NCBI GenBank assembly: GCA_002783865.1
Contig: PFJE01000044.1
Coordinates: forward strand, 1-34,087
DNA length: 34,087 nt
Direction of reading: 5' to 3'
DNA from: Sphingomonadales bacterium CG_4_10_14_3_um_filter_58_15
GTDB taxonomy: Bacteria; Pseudomonadota; Alphaproteobacteria; Sphingomonadales; Sphingomonadaceae
Shown here: positions 9,095 to 15,178 of the stretch, piece after piece
Layout of the letters: the number at the start of each line of letters is the position of its first letter
Numbering within the stretch: the first letter of the stretch is position 1
The notes under the pieces: model-generated
The model's input: the letters and a program-made list of their open reading frames with translations, nothing else
Told to the model about the DNA's origin: nothing
Database searches by the model: none
Translations under genes and position numbers: made by a program

Positions 9095-9147
9095 GTACCC
9101 ATTCCTAAACCAGTTTTTTGGCAAGTGCGAAAAAAATATAAGTTTTT

Positions 9148-9201
9148 AGTTGCAACTTAAAACCTATTAATATAAGTATTGATTTGCAACCTAAATTGCA
9201 A
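9148..9201. promoter_or_regulatory. Candidate HxlR operators: palindrome plus two TTGCAA half-sites
   Basis: A perfect 10-bp palindrome, AGTTGCAACT, at 9148-9157 sits in an A/T-rich context that extends the symmetry to 20 bp with one mismatched pair. Two further TTGCAA copies are at 9184-9189 and 9196-9201. The last two are centred 12 bp apart, and all lie between the divergent HxlR and CC_3452-type genes. Assignment to HxlR is inferred from position and symmetry. Confidence 0.5.
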
Positions 9202-9267
9202 GCCAAATTTTCTCCCCTCTGGCCCTCGCCAAGATGGCCCGAACACAGAATGACGAAAGGAAATATC

Positions 9268-9597
9268 ATGCTTCTCTCCCAAAGCCCGCTTCGCGCTTCG
9301 ATGATCTTCTGCATCGCTGCAATGACCTCCCTCACGCTGTTCACGGCAACCACCGCAGAGGCACGCACAAAACCCGTCGCCTATACGGCGGAATTGCAGG
9401 CCCCGGTTGAAGCCACACAGGAAATCATCAAGGATACCGTGATCCGCTGTGCCGGCACCGAATGCATTGGCGCTCAAAGCAGCTCCGCACCGCGAACGAT
9501 TTGCGCCAAGCTCGCCGACGAATTCGGACCGGTTGCCAATTTCGCCTATAAAGGCGAGGCATTCGACGCCGAGGCACTCGCCAAGTGCAACAACTGA
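9268..9597 (+). CDS. Small secreted CC_3452-family protein
   Basis: A 109-residue exported protein of unknown function. The N-terminus is a signal peptide (hydrophobic residues about 10-30) with a likely cleavage after AEA at residue 32. The mature part has four cysteines (61, 66, 79, 107), and the pattern CxGTxC, ICAKLADEFGPV, then EALAKCN closely recalls the CC_3452 family of alphaproteobacterial secreted proteins. The ATG at 9268 is chosen because AAAGGAAA precedes it and because it begins the signal peptide; the frame is open further upstream. It is divergent from the HxlR regulator, which may control it. No enzymatic motif is visible; the cysteines probably form disulfides. Confidence 0.75.
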   Translation: MLLSQSPLRASMIFCIAAMTSLTLFTATTAEARTKPVAYTAELQAPVEATQEIIKDTVIRCAGTECIGAQSSSAPRTICAKLADEFGPVANFAYKGEAFDAEALAKCNN

Positions 9598-9612
9598 TTT
9601 GAAATCCCCGTC

Positions 9613-9652
9613 TGACCGGCCTCTCACTCCCGATAGCGGCCCCTGCCGGTCA
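9613..9652 (+). other. Stem-loop in the 3' region of the CC_3452-type gene
   Basis: An 8-bp perfect stem, TGACCGGC 9613-9620 with GCCGGTCA 9645-9652, closes a 24-nt loop. It lies between the stop of the small secreted protein and the terminator hairpin at 9658-9720. It may protect the 3' end of the mRNA or be part of a 3'-derived small RNA. Confidence 0.4.
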
Positions 9653-9657
9653 GCCAT

Positions 9658-9720
9658 AGCGCCGAAGCAAAGCTCCTATTCTGGTCCGCCGGACGTAAGA
9701 GCCAGCTTCGGCGCTCTTTT
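9658..9720 (+). terminator. Rho-independent terminator with a long loop
   Basis: An 11-bp perfect stem, AGCGCCGAAGC 9658-9668 with GCTTCGGCGCT 9705-9715, is followed by a T-run. The loop is 36 nt, longer than usual for an intrinsic terminator. It ends transcription after the CC_3452-type gene and before rsh, whose own promoter must then lie in the short gap to 9759 or upstream by read-through. Confidence 0.7.
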
Positions 9721-9758
9721 TAGTTGCCCCGGTCCCCAAAGAACACCATCTTCTTACC

Positions 9759-11849
9759 ATGCTCAGGCAATATGAACTGGTGGAACGGGTCCGATCCTAT
9801 GATCCCGACGCAGATGAAGATCTGATAAACCGCGCCTATGTGTTTTCGGTACAGCGGCACGGCAGCCAGAAACGCGCCAGCGGCGACCCTTATTTCAGCC
9901 ATCCCATTGAGGTTGCGGGCTTGATGACCGACCTCAAGCTGGACCAGCAGACGATTGTCACCGCGCTGCTCCACGATACGGTCGAGGATACGCTGACCAC
10001 AACCGAAGAAATCAGCAAATTATTCGGCGAAGAAATCGCCCGCCTGGTCGATGGGGTAACCAAGCTTTCGAAAATCGAGGCGCAGACCGACAATGAACGC
10101 GCCGCGGAGAATCTGCGCAAATTCCTGCTCGCCATGTCCGATGATATCCGTGTGTTGCTGGTCAAGCTCGCCGACCGCCTGCACAATATGCGCACCCTGC
10201 ATTTCATCAAGAGTGAAGAAAAGCGACAGCGGATCGCCCATGAAACCATGGATATCTATGCACCGCTTGCCGAACGGGTCGGCATGTATGAATATATGCG
10301 CGAGATGCAGTTGCTGGCTTTCCAGCACATGGAACCGGAAGCCTATGAAACAATCACCAAAAGATTGCAGGCGATCAAAGAGGGGGATGAAGGCCAGGTC
10401 GATAAGATCTCGCTGTCGATCCAGAAGGCCTTGCAGAGCGGCGGTCTGGCGGCAGAAGTCAGCGGCCGCGAGAAACATCCCTATTCGATCTGGCGCAAGA
10501 TGCAGGAACGGCACGTCAGCTTTGAACAGCTGACCGACATCATGGCCTTCCGGGTTGTCACCGACAATAGCGCCGAATGCTATCGCGCACTCGGCATCCT
10601 CCACAAAAAATGGAAAATGGTCCCCGGCCGGTTCAAGGATTATATCTCCACGCCCAAGCGCAACGGGTATAGCTCTATCCACACCACGATCATGCACGGC
10701 ACCAATATGCGGGTGGAAATCCAGATCCGCTCGCAGCGGATGCACGAGGATAATGAATTCGGGCTTGCCGCGCACTGGGCCTACAAGCAGGGCAACCGGC
10801 CCGATGGTCAGGCCGGCTGGATCCGGGATCTCATAGAGATTCTCGACCAGGCCGAAGATGCCGAGGAGCTGCTCGAACACACAAAGCTGGCGATGTACCA
10901 GGACCGGATTTTTGCCTTCACGCCGAAAGGCACGTTGCTGCAGATGCCGAGAGGTTCAACAACTGTCGACTTTGCTTATGCGGTTCACACCGATCTTGGC
11001 AACCAAGCGGTCGGCGCCAAGGTCAATGGCCGGCACGTGCCACTACGCACCCAGCTGCAAAATGGTGATGTCGTCGAGATCCTCAAATCCAAGGGGCAGG
11101 AACCGCAGCCGGGCTGGCTTTCCTTTGTCATCACCGGCAAGGCGCGCGCGGCGATCCGCCGCAATGTCCGATTCAAGGAACGCGACGAGATGATCGCGAT
11201 CGGCACCGAGCTTTATGAAGAAATCATCGAACGGTTGCCCGGCAAGATCGGCAAGCGCGCGATCAAGGCGGCGCTGAAACGGCTGAACTTGAAGGAGCCG
11301 GATGACCTGATGATGGCGATCGGTACCCGCCAGCTCAGCGACCGCGAGGTGATGGAAGCGATCATCCCCGGCAGCATCCACGACAATGATGACGAACGGC
11401 AATGGCCGGAGCAGGATCGCGCCATTTCGATCAAGGGCCTGACCCCGGGCGTGGCGTTCAATCTCGCCGAATGCTGCCATCCGGTGCCGGGTGACCGGAT
11501 TGTCGGGCTACGCCGCAGCGGCGAGAATGTCGAAGTGCACACGATCGATTGCCCGACTCTGGCCGATGGCGTCGATGCGGACTGGGTCGATCTCAGCTGG
11601 GGCAACGAAAGCGACGGCGCGCCGGCGCGGCTATGCGCAGTGCTGCACAACAAGCCGGGCACGCTCGCAGAAATGGCCGGAATTTTCGGCTTTCACAATG
11701 CCAATATCCTGAACTTGCGCCTGTCCCACCGCGATGGACCGTTCCACACGTTCGATGTCGATCTGGAGGTGCATAATGTCCATCATCTGATGCGGATCCT
11801 ATCCGCATTGCGCGCATCGGAAGCGGTCGCGCAAGCCGAACGCGCCTGA
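9759..11849 (+). CDS. rsh: Bifunctional (p)ppGpp synthetase/hydrolase Rsh (RelA/SpoT family)
   Basis: Cytoplasmic enzyme that makes and degrades the alarmone (p)ppGpp in the stringent response. The 696 residues match the family. The N-terminal HD hydrolase domain has FSHPIEVA and the HDTVED motif (His72-Asp73, Glu76-Asp77), so hydrolase activity is expected. The synthetase domain (about 235-345) has GRFKDYISTPKRNGYSSIHT; RFKD at 292-295 is the RxKD motif of bifunctional enzymes. A TGS domain follows at about 383-445 (RIFAFTPKG), then a helical and zinc-finger-like region (AECCHPVPGD) and a C-terminal ACT domain from about 620. No Shine-Dalgarno is evident before the ATG at 9759. The terminator 40 nt upstream leaves little room for a promoter. 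Confidence 0.97.
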   Translation: MLRQYELVERVRSYDPDADEDLINRAYVFSVQRHGSQKRASGDPYFSHPIEVAGLMTDLKLDQQTIVTALLHDTVEDTLTTTEEISKLFGEEIARLVDGVTKLSKIEAQTDNERAAENLRKFLLAMSDDIRVLLVKLADRLHNMRTLHFIKSEEKRQRIAHETMDIYAPLAERVGMYEYMREMQLLAFQHMEPEAYETITKRLQAIKEGDEGQVDKISLSIQKALQSGGLAAEVSGREKHPYSIWRKMQERHVSFEQLTDIMAFRVVTDNSAECYRALGILHKKWKMVPGRFKDYISTPKRNGYSSIHTTIMHGTNMRVEIQIRSQRMHEDNEFGLAAHWAYKQGNRPDGQAGWIRDLIEILDQAEDAEELLEHTKLAMYQDRIFAFTPKGTLLQMPRGSTTVDFAYAVHTDLGNQAVGAKVNGRHVPLRTQLQNGDVVEILKSKGQEPQPGWLSFVITGKARAAIRRNVRFKERDEMIAIGTELYEEIIERLPGKIGKRAIKAALKRLNLKEPDDLMMAIGTRQLSDREVMEAIIPGSIHDNDDERQWPEQDRAISIKGLTPGVAFNLAECCHPVPGDRIVGLRRSGENVEVHTIDCPTLADGVDADWVDLSWGNESDGAPARLCAVLHNKPGTLAEMAGIFGFHNANILNLRLSHRDGPFHTFDVDLEVHNVHHLMRILSALRASEAVAQAERA

Positions 11850-11865
11850 TTAAACAATCGGGGAG

Positions 11866-12480
11866 TCAGCGAGTGGGCGGTGGTCCGCCGGGAACGCCTT
11901 GGGCCTGCATCTGCTGACGCAGCTCTTCCATTTGCGCTGCTGAAATAAAGTCCAGCAAAGTCACATCGAATATCAACAGGCTGTTGGCGGGCAGTTCCGG
12001 TCCGGGAGACACATCGCCATAGGCAAGGTCCGACGGGATCCAGATGCGATATTCGCCGCCCTTCTGCATCAGCTGCAGCGCTTCCGAGAAGCCCGGCACA
12101 ACCGCACCGACGGGCATCGGCGTTTGCTCGTTGGCATCAAAGACCGTGCCATCGCGCAACCTGCCTTCATATTTAACGAGCGCGGTATCGGTAGCGGTGG
12201 GGGAAGCCCCCTCACCCGCTTTAATCACTTTATATTGCAGCCCGGATTTGGTCTGCTCGACGCCGGGTTGCTCCGCATTTTCAGCCAGGAATTCGGCATT
12301 GCTTGGTGGCGGGAACAGTTGTTCCCATCCTGCCTGGACAAATTCTGTGGGGCTGGTTTTTTCGGGTATGGCCAGTGCAAGCACGACCACCAAAATGATA
12401 CCGAGCAGCAGCCCGAGCAAGAACGACTTGATCGAGAACGATGGCCCGCTTTCCTTGTGGCCTGAGCCGATATTACTCAC
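11866..12480 (-). CDS. FKBP-type peptidyl-prolyl isomerase, membrane-anchored (copy 1)
   Basis: The 204-residue protein has a short cytoplasmic lead, one membrane helix at about residues 19-40, then a periplasmic linker and an FKBP domain (about 95-185) with the hallmarks LVKYEGRLRDGTVFD, VVPGFSEALQLMQKGG and YRIWIPSDLAYG. It catalyses cis-trans isomerisation of prolyl bonds, probably of envelope proteins. The C-terminal region after the domain, ISAAQMEELRQQMQAQG, is a short amphipathic helix followed by a Gly/Pro-rich tail. It lies directly downstream of a second FKBP gene with nearly identical catalytic residues, so the pair is a tandem duplication. It ends convergently 16 nt from rsh. Confidence 0.93.
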   Translation of the reverse strand: MSNIGSGHKESGPSFSIKSFLLGLLLGIILVVVLALAIPEKTSPTEFVQAGWEQLFPPPSNAEFLAENAEQPGVEQTKSGLQYKVIKAGEGASPTATDTALVKYEGRLRDGTVFDANEQTPMPVGAVVPGFSEALQLMQKGGEYRIWIPSDLAYGDVSPGPELPANSLLIFDVTLLDFISAAQMEELRQQMQAQGVPGGPPPTR

Positions 12481-12515
12481 AAACTAAGCTCCAAAAACAA
12501 TTGTGCTAACGGCAA

Positions 12516-13088
12516 TTATTGGCCCGGAGCACCAGGAACCACGCCCTGCGCCTGCATCTGCTGGCGCAATTCTTCCATTTGCGCTGCCGAAATAAAGTCG
12601 AGCAACGTCACATCGAATATCAGCAGGCTGTTGGGCGGAATCTGTTCACCGGGAGCCGCTTCGCCATAGGCGAGGTCCGACGGGATCCAGATACGATATT
12701 CGCCGCCCTTCTGCATCAGTTGCAGCGCTTCGGAGAAACCTGGCACAACGCCGCCTACCGGCATCGGTGTCTGCTCGTTGGCGTCAAAGACCGTGCCATC
12801 ACGCAACGTGCCTTCATATTTGACCAGAGCGGTATCGGTTGCGGTAGGAGAAGGCCCCTCGCCCGGCTTGAGCACCTTATATTGCAAGCCCGATGCAGTC
12901 GTTTCTACCCCGTCCTCATCCGCATTGGCGGCGAGAAACTGTTCATTGCTCGCGCCTGTGACGACCGCATTCTGGGTTCCCGTATAAGCGAGAAGCAGTG
13001 CGGCCATGACAATCAACACGACGCCGAGCCAAATCTTGGTCAGCGAGCCTTTTTTGATGGGATGAATCGGAACCGTCGTGACAGACAT
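12516..13088 (-). CDS. FKBP-type peptidyl-prolyl isomerase, membrane-anchored (copy 2)
   Basis: Paralogue of the gene downstream of it: 190 residues with one N-terminal membrane helix (about 19-36) and an FKBP domain with LVKYEGTLRDGTVFD, GFSEALQLMQKGG and WIPSDLAYGEAAPG. From LVKYEG to the C-terminal MQAQG segment the two proteins differ at only about a dozen positions, whereas the N-terminal anchors and linkers are unrelated. That contrast suggests either a recent duplication with swapped anchors or gene conversion over the domain. The 35-nt gap to the next gene suggests co-transcription. The start ATG precedes the sequence MSVTTVPIHPIKKG; the start of rpsU lies upstream on the same strand. 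Confidence 0.93.
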   Translation of the reverse strand: MSVTTVPIHPIKKGSLTKIWLGVVLIVMAALLLAYTGTQNAVVTGASNEQFLAANADEDGVETTASGLQYKVLKPGEGPSPTATDTALVKYEGTLRDGTVFDANEQTPMPVGGVVPGFSEALQLMQKGGEYRIWIPSDLAYGEAAPGEQIPPNSLLIFDVTLLDFISAAQMEELRQQMQAQGVVPGAPGQ

Positions 13089-13123
13089 GGGCAGGCTACC
13101 TTATATTCGTGGAGCCGAAGCGC

Positions 13124-13330
13124 TTAAATCAGGCCGTCGCGTTCCATCCGCTTGCGGTCCATCTTGCGGGCGCGGCGCACGGCAGCAGCCTTTTCGCGGG
13201 CGCGCTTTTCGGATGGCTTTTCATAATGGCGGCGAAGCTTCATTTCGCGATAAACGCCTTCACGCTGCAATTTTTTCTTGAGCGCGCGCAGCGCCTGATC
13301 AACATTATTATCGCGAACCATGATTTGCAT
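13124..13330 (-). CDS. rpsU: 30S ribosomal protein S21
   Basis: Small-subunit protein S21, 68 residues, highly basic. The N-terminal [19 protein letters not shown] segment and the following [20 protein letters not shown] block are the standard alphaproteobacterial form. The ATG at 13330 gives the usual MQIMVRDN start; an internal ATG three codons on is less likely. It lies 35 nt upstream of the FKBP pair on the same strand, so read-through into the isomerase genes is possible. The upstream 259-nt gap holds a stem-loop and presumably the promoter. Confidence 0.97.
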   Translation of the reverse strand: MQIMVRDNNVDQALRALKKKLQREGVYREMKLRRHYEKPSEKRAREKAAAVRRARKMDRKRMERDGLI

Positions 13331-13589
13331 AAGACTGAGTAACTCCGTTCAAATTTCGTAGCGGACCAGAAGCAATTTCTTCTGGCCTGAATTGGTGTAA
13401 AAGCCATAAAAAAGGGTTTGCAGCAGAATCAATCTGCTTCAATCTCGCGCGGCCTATCAATTTCTGCGCGCCTAGGCAAGCTTTTACACGATATATTGCG
13501 CGAATGACAGGTGCTTTGCATTCCTGTTTCTGGCGCTTTGCTTTAGAAGGTCAAGCATAGGCGACAAAAGCCGATTCGAGGAGAGAAAC
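13331..13589. promoter_or_regulatory. Divergent intergenic region between rpsU and the class II aldolase gene, with a stem-loop
   Basis: This 259-nt gap has no coding signal. A 7-bp stem, CCAGAAG 13366-13372 with CTTCTGG 13379-13385 and a 6-nt loop, lies about 36 nt upstream of the rpsU start and would be in its mRNA leader; S21 leaders can be regulatory, but nothing proves that here. The A/T-rich stretches around 13490-13560 probably hold the promoter of the aldolase-like gene, which has a GGAGAG Shine-Dalgarno. Confidence 0.4.
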
Positions 13590-14354
13590 ATGGCCACCGC
13601 GATCAATGTCCAGTCCAGCTGCAGCGAAGAAGAATGGAAAGCGCGCCAGCGGCTCGCCTCCTGCTACCGGATTTTCGCCTATCTTGGCTGGGACGAGATG
13701 ATTTTCAACCATATCACCCTCAAGGTCCCCGACGAAGACGACGCCTTTCTGATCAATCCTTATGGCCTGCATTTCAGCGAAGTGACCGCCTCGACCCTGG
13801 TCAAGATCGACATTGACGGCAACACGCTGGATGGCTCGACCTATCCGGTCAACAAGGCCGGCTTCACCCAGCACAGCCTGTTCCACCGCGAACTTCCGGA
13901 TGTCCACGCGATCATCCATACCCATACCACCGCCACCATGGCGGTCTCTTCCGTGGAAGGCGGACTGCAGCCGATCAATTTCTACGCCGCCGCGATCGTC
14001 CCGCGTCTTGCCTATCACAAGTTCGAAGGCATCACGGTGCACGAGGATGAAGGCCCGCGTTTCCTCGCCAGCCTCGGTAAGAAGCGCATGATGATGCTCG
14101 AGAATCACGGCCCGGTGGTGATGGGCCGAACGCTGGAGGAAGCGTTCCTCAACCACTGGGTGCTGCAACGCGCCTGCGAAATCCAGATGCAGACGCTTTC
14201 CATGGGCAAGCCGGTGATGATCGGCGAAGCGGTGATCAAGAAGCATCTGGAAAATCTCTCGCAAGCCTCGATTGATCCGATGCAGCAGGGCGTCCCTGAA
14301 TTTGACGCGATGGTGCGACTGGTCGACCGCGAAGACAGAAGCTGGCGGGAGTAA
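13590..14354 (+). CDS. Class II aldolase/adducin-domain protein
   Basis: A 254-residue protein of the class II aldolase/adducin fold. The zinc ligands are conserved: His110 and His112 in IIHTHTTATMA, and His173 in LENHGPVV. The position that in fuculose-1-phosphate aldolase carries the catalytic glutamate (PSSE-type motif) reads VNKAG here, at about residues 87-91, as in the adducin-like branch, so aldolase chemistry is doubtful. A decarboxylase or other metal-dependent role is possible. The start has a clear GAGGAGAG Shine-Dalgarno. Its stop is followed within 8 nt by a palindromic repeat that leads into an IorA-like gene. Whether the two genes cooperate cannot be told. Confidence 0.88.
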   Translation: MATAINVQSSCSEEEWKARQRLASCYRIFAYLGWDEMIFNHITLKVPDEDDAFLINPYGLHFSEVTASTLVKIDIDGNTLDGSTYPVNKAGFTQHSLFHRELPDVHAIIHTHTTATMAVSSVEGGLQPINFYAAAIVPRLAYHKFEGITVHEDEGPRFLASLGKKRMMMLENHGPVVMGRTLEEAFLNHWVLQRACEIQMQTLSMGKPVMIGEAVIKKHLENLSQASIDPMQQGVPEFDAMVRLVDREDRSWRE

Positions 14355-14361
14355 AAAGATT

Positions 14362-14471
14362 CCCCTCCCGCTTGCGGGAGGGGCTAGGGGTGGGCATAGA
14401 TAAATCAATGATCTCCTCGGCATCAATATTCCAAAATTCCCACCCCCGACCCCTCCCGCCAGCGGGAGGGG
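14362..14471. repeat. 110-bp nested inverted-repeat (REP/MITE-like) element
   Basis: Two 33-nt arms (14362-14394 and 14439-14471) are inverted copies differing at four positions. Each arm also begins or ends with its own hairpin, CCCCTCCCGC and GCGGGAGGGG separated by TT (left) or CA (right). A 44-nt A/T-richer centre separates the arms. The nested symmetry is that of REP-type or small non-autonomous elements. It lies between the aldolase-like and IorA-like genes, and its right edge supplies the Shine-Dalgarno of the latter. Confidence 0.85.
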
Positions 14472-14475
14472 AGAT

Positions 14476-15015
14476 TTGACCAAATTCACCGTCAACGACC
14501 GCCCGGTCTGGTACCGGATGGACCCGGAAACACCGCTGCTCTGGGCGCTGCGCGACGCGTCCAATCTGACCGGCACCAAATATGGCTGCGGCACCGGCGA
14601 CTGCGGCGCCTGCATGGTCGAGGTCGACGGCGAGGCGATCCGATCCTGTCTGGTCACGATCGGCGAACTGGAAGGCCGGTTCGTGACCACGATCGAGGCA
14701 CTGTCGCGCGATCGCAGCCATCCGGTGCAACAGGCATGGGCCGCGGAAAATGTCCCGCAATGCGGCTTCTGCCAGTCCGGGATGATCATGGCGGCGGCGG
14801 TATTGCTGAAGAAAAATTCCAATCCGTCGAAGGCGGCGATTGACGAGGCGATCACCAATATCTGCCGCTGCGGCACCTATCCGCGCATCCGCGAGGCGAT
14901 CCAGCGCGCCGGACGCGTGGCGCGTGGCGAATCCGTGCTCAGCGCAGCGCCGCCCCCGGGGATTGATCCGGAAGATGCGGCAAAGGCGGTTCCCGCTTTG
15001 ACCCCCCAAAAATGA
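14476..15015 (+). CDS. iorA: [2Fe-2S] small subunit of a xanthine-oxidase-family molybdenum hydroxylase (IorA-like)
   Basis: The small electron-transfer subunit of isoquinoline 1-oxidoreductase-type aldehyde or N-heterocycle hydroxylases. The 179 residues carry both clusters: the plant-type ferredoxin ligands Cys38, Cys43, Cys46 and Cys58 (YGCGTGDCGAC ... SC) and the helical-domain ligands Cys96, Cys99, Cys130 and Cys132 (CGFC ... CRC). The start is TTG at 14476; the sequence MTKFTVNDRP at that point matches family N-termini, and GGGAGGGGAG just upstream, part of a repeat arm, acts as Shine-Dalgarno. The C-terminus extends about 30 residues past the usual end with a Pro/Ala-rich tail. The large molybdopterin subunit normally encoded next (IorB) is not present in this window. 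Confidence 0.87.
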   Translation: MTKFTVNDRPVWYRMDPETPLLWALRDASNLTGTKYGCGTGDCGACMVEVDGEAIRSCLVTIGELEGRFVTTIEALSRDRSHPVQQAWAAENVPQCGFCQSGMIMAAAVLLKKNSNPSKAAIDEAITNICRCGTYPRIREAIQRAGRVARGESVLSAAPPPGIDPEDAAKAVPALTPQK

Positions 15016-15021
15016 GTTGTT

Positions 15022-15039
15022 CACCCGCGAAGGCGGGTG
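15022..15039. repeat. Short palindromic repeat (GAAG-loop hairpin)
   Basis: CACCCGC 15022-15028 and GCGGGTG 15033-15039 pair around a GAAG loop, just after the IorA-like stop. The motif, with CCCATCCAGG following, resembles the dispersed short palindromes of sphingomonad intergenic regions. It could also act as a weak 3' end structure for the transcript. Confidence 0.55.
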
Positions 15040-15145
15040 CCCATCCAGGACCATCAAAACACTCACCAGCGGGAATTTTTGAAGCGCTTCTAGACCACAA
15101 AGGACTGAACCTCTTCACAATTGCGCGCCGGCCGCACTTCTCGAG

Positions 15146-15173
15146 ATGTACCCCGGCCTGCGCCGGGGTACAT
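15146..15173. repeat. 12-bp stem palindromic repeat downstream of the TonB receptor gene
   Basis: ATGTACCCCGGC 15146-15157 and GCCGGGGTACAT 15162-15173 form a perfect 12-bp stem with a CTGC loop. It lies 6 nt beyond the stop of the minus-strand TonB receptor. There is no T-run, so it is more likely a REP-type element or mRNA 3' stabiliser than an intrinsic terminator. Between it and 15039 nothing else stands out. Confidence 0.65.
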
Positions 15174-15178
15174 GCCTG

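Noticed and set aside
10020-10880. A 286-codon minus-strand open frame within rsh
   Set aside because: It lies opposite the conserved HD and synthetase domains and has no recognisable domain.
13551-14876. A 441-codon open frame on the minus strand across the aldolase-like and IorA-like genes
   Set aside because: It runs through the repeat element and antisense to two genes with clear motifs; its own translation shows no domain and looks like a high-GC shadow.
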